This document shows positions 57,027 to 64,000 of a stretch of DNA of 64,000 bases, piece after piece. Every line of letters starts with the position of its first letter. Positions within the stretch are counted from its first letter, which is position 1. The position numbers and the translations under genes were made by a program. This stretch comes from Cryoendolithus antarcticus (lineage: Eukaryota > Ascomycota > Dothideomycetes > Cladosporiales > Cladosporiaceae): the NCBI GenBank assembly GCA_002077065.1, contig NAJO01000023.1:496001-560000 (forward strand). Direction: 5' to 3'. Below the pieces are notes generated by a model. That model was not told the DNA's origin and did no database searches. It saw nothing but the letters and a program-made list of their open reading frames with translations.

Positions 57027-58340
57027 TGCGTGCGGCGACGACTGCCCACCCGGCGTGGCCTCTCCACGGTGTCCCGTGATTGCGGATGTCGGCCGGTATG
57101 CCGTATGCTATGTCCCGGTATTTCCCATGCGCGTTGCGCCGTAAACTTTCTCCTGTATGTGCTTGCCCCGCCTCCGTGCTCTGCTCCTTCCTCACCGTCA
57201 AGGACCTAAAAGCCCGACAGGTTTTGCCACTCTGGCAGTTTCGAATGAATTGCGACGTGCATGAGGTCGCGATTGGTAATTTCCAGCTCGCGCGTCGAAG
57301 AACGTGGTGTATGCGATGCTATGGGCACGCGGAATGTGTGATGTCGTCTTCGGGGGAGACGTCTCTTGTTAAGTGTTACCAGATGCTGTTCGAAGGACGA
57401 CTTTCGAGATGAGGCGTCGAAAGTGGGCCTGTGGCTTTGCCGTACGCACCGCTAGCCTGGAATGTGATTTGGTCGACTCTGTTACAGCTCTATAGTGTAT
57501 TGTATGGTCTTCTGGTCATGTAAAGAATACGAGACGAAATTCCTCCGTACATGCACAACCACAGCAGAAGATGTTGTGTGTATCGCAGCGAGGTGGAAAC
57601 TGCCCCCGCGGCAGCAGCGAACCGGGAAGTGAATCTGAGATCGATGTTGTCTCGAGTCAAGACGGCAGCGAAACACCCGACAGCCCTACCTTGGACTCTG
57701 CGCAATCTGATTACCCTTCCTACGCGAAGCTAGCTACCCCGTCTGCATCGTCAGTATGATCAAAGATGTCTTCAGTCTCTACGCGGTGTGTATAGCATTA
57801 TTGCAGAATTCTTCCTGCCATCATCATCAACGCAGGAGTGCAGGACGGCACAGAAGCATGGGGTCGGAATGACGGGCGGGTGTCGATCATCACTTGGATC
57901 ATGACCGTGGCAGCAGGAAAAGCCCGCAAAGGCCCCACGAGCGCATCGATGATCGGACTGTTGATACTCGGGACGACAATCCGTACTTACAAGGTTCTGC
58001 CATGTGCTTCACAGTCTTTGCAGGTCGACGTGCTATACCTTCGAGACATAGGCAGGGTATGACACCGTGTGATCTAGCACACATCGCAGTCAGATGGACA
58101 AGATCTATCTGCATGTACTTTCCCTAGCGGAGCCCGATACGCCGTTGTGCAGTGGCTGAAGAATCGACGGCATCAATCAATTCCGTCGCCGCTGATTCGC
58201 CGGCTACAGACGGCCTTTACCCTGTGAAGTTCGCAGCCTGTGCCACTGACGCCGCCGAACATCATTACACATCATTTGCCTAGCAATCTGTGTATTCTTC
58301 CTTCTCACACTCCCATGTCTCCCATCGTGCGCTCTTTGAA
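57027..58340. other. Divergent intergenic region, phytochrome / HFCD-ankyrin
   Basis: 1.3 kb between two divergent starts, holding both promoters. Overlapping short ORFs only. No RNA gene or repeat seen. Confidence 0.45.
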
Positions 58341-60137
58341 ATGTCATCGATTATGGCAACTTCACCAGCACAAAGTCGGCCGTCGCGACCGCCACGACCA
58401 AGGCGAGGGACGGCCACACCAGAGCTTGATACTGGGATGCGGAATAACGAGTTGAAGATCATATTCGCCTCTGTTGGGTGCACCGACTCGAGGCTGATAG
58501 ATGAACTATTGCCGTCGCTGGCGGATATTCCAGATGTCTCTCTCCGTGCAGTGTTGGATAAGGGCTACCGCGGGCAGGATATGATTAAAGCTTCAACATA
58601 TTGCCAGACGATGCCAAACGTCGCCCGACAGCTTGCAGTCAGGGATGTTGTGGAGATTGAACAAGAGGCCGCAGAGCTGTGTGAGTGGGCAGACTTGCTA
58701 GTCATCGCGCCGATGGACGCGAACAACTTGGCGAAGATGTTGCATGGTGATACAGACAATCTGCTACTGGAAGTGCTGCGATCTTGGAACGTATCGAAGA
58801 AAGTCTTGATGGTGCCGGGAATGTCTTCGCTCATGTGGGAGAACCCCATGACGAAGAAGCAGCTCACCAAAATACGGCGGAAGTGGAACTTTGTGCAAGT
58901 GCTGCACCCACTGCTGTGGGCGTTCGAGGGTGACAGGAAGAAGATCACATCCTGGGAGGCACTTGAAGAAGTCACAGAAGCAGTGCGCAACCAAGTAGAC
59001 CTGATGAACATTGGCAAGGACGTGCAAGTCTCGCCGAGCCAACGTCAGGTCTTCTCAGAATATACCAGCACTTCGAGCAACCGCCTGCCGCCCGAGCTGT
59101 GGTCGCTCATCATCGATCACACAGGCGACTGGGAACTAGCGCAGACATTACACATCTACACCAACCTCCCGCCACCGCCCGAATGGACCTGGCACACCAA
59201 GCCCCAAGGCCCGCGAAACTACATGGAAGCTCTCGAACTGACCATCCTTCGTGGCAATCTTGCAGACGTCAAGCACTTCATAGCGACTCATAGCGTGCCT
59301 CGCTGGCTGTCTAAACTTTGCATAAAATTAATCATGCGGTTCGCAATGACAGACTTGCTCGCTTACCTTGAGACTACCCACCATACCCTCTTCTGGACAA
59401 CTTTTGGCCACACGTTCCTCCCTGACAAAGCATCCTCGGTCTTCGGCCGGACCGAGATTCTGGAATTCTGGCGCACCTCCCCCTCTTTTCTAACCAAAGA
59501 GTACAAGCCCGAAGCCCTCGATGGCGCCTCTCGTGCTGGCTTCGTCAACGTGCTAGAATGGTGGCAACACAGCAATCTCCCGCTAAAGTACACCGAAGCC
59601 GCCATGGAGCAAGCGAGCGCACAAAACCACATCCCCGTCCTCGAATGGTGGCGCACGCAGTCTTCTCCTCCAGGAGAGCCCTCCTCTCCGGACTCCACAT
59701 CTGGTTCGCCTCCTCTGCGCCTCAAACCAGGTAAATCTCTCGTCTTCGCCACCCAAAACGGGCACCTCCCAGTCCTAGACTGGTACCTCACATCCACCCT
59801 TCCGACGTTGAGCTTCCCACACGAAGACACAGTGCCGAAACTCGCGTCTACACATAACCATCCGTCGCTCTTGGCGCTCTGGCATTCCCACAAGGGCAAT
59901 AAAATGCAGTTCGATAACCAGGTTCTCATCGGCGCTACAAAGGGCGGACATGTGGAGGTGCTCGAGTGGTGGAAGAAAAGCGGGCTGAGGGTGGAGTATA
60001 AGACCTGTGATGTCGAGGAGGCGTTGGAAGATGGGCTAGAAGGTGAAGGCGGGGTAGGAGTGAGAAGGTGGTGGGCTACAAATGGGTTGAATCTAGGGGT
60101 GGGGACGAGTGAGTGGATGAGGGTGAAAGTTCTGTGA
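58341..60137 (+). CDS. HFCD flavoprotein domain fused to F-box-like and ankyrin-like repeats
   Basis: Single-exon gene of 598 aa. Residues 30-225 follow the phosphopantothenoylcysteine-decarboxylase/Hal3 fold (HFCD): LKIIFASVGCTDSRLIDEL, then EWADLLVIAPMDANNLAKM (family: ADxLVIAPLSANTLAKI) and PGMSSLMWENPMTKKQL (family: PAMNxxMW). The residues corresponding to the catalytic His (family HIEL) read VEIE here, and the Asn of PAMN is Ser, so decarboxylase chemistry is unlikely. An F-box-like segment (LPPELWSLIIDHTGDWELA) follows at about 247. The C-terminal half holds divergent ankyrin-like repeats marked by LEWW/VLDW units about 30-40 residues apart (VNVLEWWQHSNLPL, IPVLEWWRTQSS, LPVLDWYLTS, VEVLEWWKKSGLRV). 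The start at 58341 is the first ATG of the frame. Confidence 0.72.
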   Translation: MSSIMATSPAQSRPSRPPRPRRGTATPELDTGMRNNELKIIFASVGCTDSRLIDELLPSLADIPDVSLRAVLDKGYRGQDMIKASTYCQTMPNVARQLAVRDVVEIEQEAAELCEWADLLVIAPMDANNLAKMLHGDTDNLLLEVLRSWNVSKKVLMVPGMSSLMWENPMTKKQLTKIRRKWNFVQVLHPLLWAFEGDRKKITSWEALEEVTEAVRNQVDLMNIGKDVQVSPSQRQVFSEYTSTSSNRLPPELWSLIIDHTGDWELAQTLHIYTNLPPPPEWTWHTKPQGPRNYMEALELTILRGNLADVKHFIATHSVPRWLSKLCIKLIMRFAMTDLLAYLETTHHTLFWTTFGHTFLPDKASSVFGRTEILEFWRTSPSFLTKEYKPEALDGASRAGFVNVLEWWQHSNLPLKYTEAAMEQASAQNHIPVLEWWRTQSSPPGEPSSPDSTSGSPPLRLKPGKSLVFATQNGHLPVLDWYLTSTLPTLSFPHEDTVPKLASTHNHPSLLALWHSHKGNKMQFDNQVLIGATKGGHVEVLEWWKKSGLRVEYKTCDVEEALEDGLEGEGGVGVRRWWATNGLNLGVGTSEWMRVKVL

Positions 60138-60837
60138 TGTAGTGAATTTCACGGATGGGATGTGTTGGGCTTGTCTGGTCGAGGGTGTTTGGGTATATGT
60201 AAGTACTTACGGGCATTGCGATGCATTGGGAGGGGTCACGAGAAACATGTTATACGACTCTCGTTTGTCACTTATATGGAGTATCTTTGCTCTCATGACC
60301 ACGTCAGTTGTGGAAAAGATCTGTCTTCGTGGTCGTGGCGTGGAGTGTCTAGCTTGTAGCAAGTGAGATGTTGAACATAGAGAGCATTCATTATTCACCC
60401 TGGTCATCGTTTCCTCTACAGTACCTTACCTATGCAAATAAGGCATTCCCGATAAGGATCTGCCGTCCTATCTCGTCGTCTTCCACATTTCCCCTCCACA
60501 CTCACTCCCATTTCCCTACCTCATCATCTCGATTCGCACCAGAGCTTCACCGCCGACCCGCGTGGTATGGTGGCGTCGCATTCTCTGAACCTGCAGTGCA
60601 GCCGCAGAAATGCAGCCAAGTCGCCAAGTCAGCATGTGTCCCGCAGCATTGGAGCTCGTTCGGGAATGTCGATTGCAGAGCATAGATAGCAGAGCTGCTT
60701 ACGAGAGACTTCGTCGGATTACTAGTTGATGTTCGCCTATCTGGCGAAGGATCAGATGTTGATAGGTATATCAATGGCACGGCAGGTAGGTCTTGCGTGG
60801 TAGTCTCCACGAAGCCTCGAGAGGTAGAGCATTCGGC
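60138..60837. other. Intergenic region before the secreted amidase
   Basis: 3' flank of the HFCD fusion and promoter of the next gene. Short overlapping ORFs only. A CT-rich tract occurs at about 60470-60520. Confidence 0.5.
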
Positions 60838-62898
60838 ATGGCAAGCTTTCTGTTCTCTCTCATTGCTGTTGCGTTATCGGTGACTTCAGTCGTTGCTGCG
60901 CCCGTTAAACGCAGTCCTTTCGCCTTTCTGCAGAACACGAGGTCCGACAGTGCGATCTTCCAGTTGGGCAATATCACTTACTTGGCCAATATCAAGTATC
61001 CAAAGGCAACTTTAAATGCCGGGCGTGGGCCACGAAATGATGTCTCGGACGTGCCAGTTACAGTGCTGTATACGAACGCATCAGTCGTTACCAAGGACAT
61101 ACTCGAGTCGAAAATCGCAAGCTACCTCGAGACCGATGATGTCTTCTCCGAGAATTTCCTCGCAGGGCTTCTGCTATCGTCGACAGCACCCGGCAAAGCT
61201 TCGGTCGATGCCTCTGCCACGAGTTACATTCAGGGCTTAGGCATCGAGCACGTTGTGTACAGCAGTGCGTTCAGCAAAGTCGGAGGTCATGGCGCACCCT
61301 CTGCGGCGTACATCGATATCGGTGACAGCACGAATCTGCCTCCAGGTCCGTATCTTGCTTCGTTCTCTGGTGGTTCGATCGCGCTGTCGACAGTCTACCG
61401 ATTGTACGAGGACACGTACCGCGACTTCCTATACGGATCCTACGACCTGAACGATGGGAATGGCACGCACGCTTACCTCGACTACTCGTTTCCGAGCTTC
61501 GGATACCCTGCGATCCCCATCCCATCGCGACTATACAGCTTGACTGACACCCGTGCCATGGCTGGCGATCGTGTGGCGATCAAGGATCTCTACGATATCA
61601 AGGGTCTCAAGACCACTGGTGGCTCTCGAGCGTGGGAGTATATCACCTCGCCCGCATCAGCAAATGCTCCTTCAATCCAGCGGATTGTGGATCAAGGCGG
61701 CGTACTTGTAGGCAAATTCAAGCTGGCTCAATTCGCCTCGGGCGCCAATCCTTGGGACTGGCAAGATGAACATTACCCTTTCAACCCTCGCGGTGACGGC
61801 TGGCTGACCTGCTCCGCATCGTCTTCTGGAGGCGGATGCTCGATTGCGGCGTACGACTGGCTGGACTTCGCCATTGGTAGCGACACGGGCTCGTCTATGA
61901 GACGTCCGGCAGCAGTATCCGGCACCTACGGCCAGCGCCCAAGTCAAGGTCTTATGTCCCTCGAAGGCGTCATGCCGCTCGGTGGTGCGACTGATACGGC
62001 CGGGGTCTTCTGCCGAGACCCAGTCAAGTGGTCCCGATTCTCAAAAGCGTGGTACACGCCCTCGCTCTTCCAACCACCGAACATCACCGGACTGTCCGCC
62101 CTCGATGTCCCAGACAATCAAGGCTACCCGAAGACAATCCTCTATCCGACCGACTACCTGCCCCTGAACAATTCAGCCGCCCAAGTCATCCTGCAGAGGT
62201 TCATCTCGAACCTCACAACCGTTTTCGGCATGACTGTGAAAGAATTCAACTTCACAGCGACCGTCCAAGCCGCCCCAGACCCAGCCGTCAATAATCTCAC
62301 ATACCTCTCCAACGGCCCTCTGGGCGTCATAAACTCTTACACACAGTGGGAAGCCGTTGGCAAACCCCTTATCTCAGCCTGGAAATCCCTCTTCAATGGC
62401 GCCTTTCCGCCGATAGACTCCGCTCGGCGCCCAGGATGGCGTCGGTATAATGAGACGGCGAATACCGCAGCCGCCTACACCGCCGCGCAGGCGGCTAAGA
62501 AGCTCGCGGTGGACTGGTATGAGGAGAACCTGCAGTACAGCACGGCCGAGTCGTGCTCTGAGAGCTTGATGCTTTTCGACATCGGCACAGGTGGCTTTCC
62601 ATCTTATCGAGAGCTGAACTTGAACGGCTTCCCGAATACGTCGTTCTTGGCAACGACGCCGAAAGGTGCAGCGATTAGTGTGGCGAATATCTGCCCAATT
62701 TATGGGTGTGCGGACTATGTGGTGCCGATTGGAGAGGTGCCATATTTCTCTAACGTGACCTTCATCACTGAGATGGTGCCTGTGACTATTGACATGGTGG
62801 TCAAGAGGGGGTGTGACTTTGTGCTGTTGAATATGATTGAGAGGTTGGCGAAGCTGGGGGTGTTGAAGACGGTGAAGACGGGGAAGACTGCGTTTTAG
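60838..62898 (+). CDS. Secreted amidase-signature protein
   Basis: Single-exon gene of 686 aa. A signal peptide ([22 protein letters not shown]) is followed by about 190 residues outside the enzyme core, which read like the N-terminal domain seen in some fungal amidases annotated as scytalone-dehydratase-like Arp1. The amidase signature domain then carries Lys in [11 protein letters not shown], the cis-Ser in [13 protein letters not shown] and the nucleophile Ser in [13 protein letters not shown]. Many N-glycosylation sequons fit secretion. Glutamyl-amidotransferase-A-like proteins of this type hydrolyse amides; the substrate is unknown and a link to melanin is not supported here. The start at 60838 places the signal peptide at the N-terminus; the frame upstream is open but has only TTG. 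Confidence 0.85.
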   Translation: MASFLFSLIAVALSVTSVVAAPVKRSPFAFLQNTRSDSAIFQLGNITYLANIKYPKATLNAGRGPRNDVSDVPVTVLYTNASVVTKDILESKIASYLETDDVFSENFLAGLLLSSTAPGKASVDASATSYIQGLGIEHVVYSSAFSKVGGHGAPSAAYIDIGDSTNLPPGPYLASFSGGSIALSTVYRLYEDTYRDFLYGSYDLNDGNGTHAYLDYSFPSFGYPAIPIPSRLYSLTDTRAMAGDRVAIKDLYDIKGLKTTGGSRAWEYITSPASANAPSIQRIVDQGGVLVGKFKLAQFASGANPWDWQDEHYPFNPRGDGWLTCSASSSGGGCSIAAYDWLDFAIGSDTGSSMRRPAAVSGTYGQRPSQGLMSLEGVMPLGGATDTAGVFCRDPVKWSRFSKAWYTPSLFQPPNITGLSALDVPDNQGYPKTILYPTDYLPLNNSAAQVILQRFISNLTTVFGMTVKEFNFTATVQAAPDPAVNNLTYLSNGPLGVINSYTQWEAVGKPLISAWKSLFNGAFPPIDSARRPGWRRYNETANTAAAYTAAQAAKKLAVDWYEENLQYSTAESCSESLMLFDIGTGGFPSYRELNLNGFPNTSFLATTPKGAAISVANICPIYGCADYVVPIGEVPYFSNVTFITEMVPVTIDMVVKRGCDFVLLNMIERLAKLGVLKTVKTGKTAF

Positions 62899-64000
62899 AA
62901 GGTATGAGATGCATGGATATGAGCATGATTGATGATCATGCTGTGCAGAACTCTGGGAAGCGCAGTCGGTGATGCTAATATATACTTACATAGACGTCTA
63001 ATCAGAAGTGGCAGATGACCCGTGAGATACGGATCTCAGTCTTCGGCGCAACTGGTTCACAGATCTCGGGTCCGCCATGCTGCTGTACAACTTCAAACAG
63101 CTTGAGAGTTGTCGTTCGCAGTCAATTCTGCCGTTGCATCTGCATTGATAGCTCCAGCATTGCTGCAGAGTTCTGGAGACTCATGCATCCACCGCTTGAC
63201 GCTCCTGTAGATGACGAAGTCCATTCTGAGTGCCACAGAAGCAGCGCTCGTAGAGCATTGCAAGAACCCTGGAGAGTCGTACAGCTAGAGAGTATGACAG
63301 CGACTGAGGGCGCGCCGTAGATGATTCCGTCCGGTTCCTTTGTATGGCTCCCTCGACAGCGTCCAAAAGGCGAGATGCGGTACTGCCAGTGGTGGTAATG
63401 TGCTCATCGTAGAAATGGAGGCTGTCGCGACGTCACTCGACATCTTCGAAGGACGCATCTTCGGCTCCCAGCATCTCTGCCACAGCAGCATCGTCTTGAC
63501 AGTAGTGAGTCGGCATTTTCGAGTGTCATGGCGTGCGAGTGCAGTAGCTGTGGTCTGGCGAAGGGACACCAAGACCAATTCGCTGATGACCAAACAAAGC
63601 AATTGCTGCCGAATCGCGGACCGTCCCCAGAGTTTCGAGACATCCGCCTGGGCCGCCGCATCGACCAATACAACAGAGTCATCATTGACCGCAGGCCGAG
63701 TCACCATTCGCGCCCTTCACCGACACCTCGGACGGGCCATCTTCGCTTCTTGTAGTGGGTAAGTAGGAACTTGGGACTTCTTGTGTTCTTTGTATCACGT
63801 TTGCGATTCGCCGCAGCCGCCCACACCCTTGTCGGTCCACGAACACCCAACGACGTCAAGTCTCGAAGCTCGTGACAGCCTCAACCGCCGTCCACGAGAC
63901 CAGCCCCATCGCCTGTCTCAGCCGCTGCAACATCGCCATCGCCGTGCAACAACTTCTCATAGCTGCACATTTACCATCTCGAACCTCTGACAGGCTTTCC
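62899..64000. other. Terminal region; weak ORFs on both strands
   Basis: Overlapping frames on both strands occur at 63285-63762. A minus-strand reading ends in a plausible acidic tail (DDAAVAEMLGAEDASFEDVE, near 63434-63493) and might be the 3' end of a spliced gene, but I cannot join it to any exon. Beyond 63780 the sequence is CT/CA-rich, as in a 5' leader of a gene outside the window. Nothing here is called. Confidence 0.35.

Noticed and set aside
63285..63762. Overlapping plus and minus ORFs of about 140 codons near the right edge
   Set aside because: The two strands compete, starts are not convincing and no exon structure can be completed inside the window.

Overview
This window is nuclear DNA of a filamentous ascomycete (Pezizomycotina), most probably a dothideomycete. 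The evidence is gene content: a HET-domain protein, a UstYa-like protein, a fungal phytochrome, an AP-1/Yap1 factor with its cysteine-rich redox domains, a cutinase and an ascomycete laccase. Coding genes carry introns of about 46-80 bp with GT-AG ends and CTRAY-like branch sites. The species cannot be told from the sequence alone. There are no operons; genes lie on both strands with gaps of 0.05-1.9 kb, and I see no transposon, CRISPR array or viral insertion.

Layout. 1-0.35 kb: tail of a decayed F-box/LRR-like gene. 1.3-3.2: HET-domain protein. 4.0-5.4: Kv-beta-type aldo/keto reductase with a GC-AG first intron and an irregular last acceptor. 5.9-6.4: small acidic protein with an apparent frameshift. 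6.7-7.6: short-chain dehydrogenase. 8.2-10.9: formin-type Rho-GTPase-binding protein (Rid1-like). 11.4-15.2: phenol-2-monooxygenase-like flavoprotein tail to tail with an AmdS-like amidase. 16.0-17.2: Swf1 palmitoyltransferase. 17.7-20.1: eight-exon sedolisin protease. 21.1-22.8: vacuolar-type MFS transporter. 23.2-24.4: TetX-like monooxygenase. 25.3-27.4: GPI-type Ser/Thr-rich surface protein. 27.9-28.9: PAP2 lipid phosphatase, divergent from MED7 (29.2-30.0). 30.1-30.5: three-exon small protein. 31.2-32.4: polytopic membrane protein. 32.5-33.4: cutinase. 34.6-35.5: UstYa-like protein followed by a small membrane protein (35.7-36.4). 37.1-38.4: F-box protein. 39.2-39.8: small membrane protein. 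40.1: intron-containing tRNA-Leu. 41.1-42.0: splicing factor SPF30, divergent from AP-1 (43.7-45.9). 47.8-50.7: laccase with a mucin-like N-terminus, convergent with the phytochrome hybrid kinase (52.2-57.0). 58.3-60.1: HFCD-flavoprotein/ankyrin-like fusion. 60.8-62.9: secreted amidase.

How they fit together. The window mixes core cell functions (MED7, SPF30, SWF1, Rid1-like, tRNA) with environment-facing genes: light sensing (phytochrome), oxidative stress (AP-1), and secreted enzymes (cutinase, sedolisin, laccase, amidase). The redox enzymes are scattered and do not form a recognisable biosynthetic cluster; no PKS, NRPS, terpene synthase or RiPP precursor is visible, so the UstYa-like gene is an orphan. 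The most unusual items are the HFCD-ankyrin fusion that appears to have lost the catalytic His of the family, the laccase with a repeat-bearing extension of about 390 residues, and several splice-site or frame oddities.
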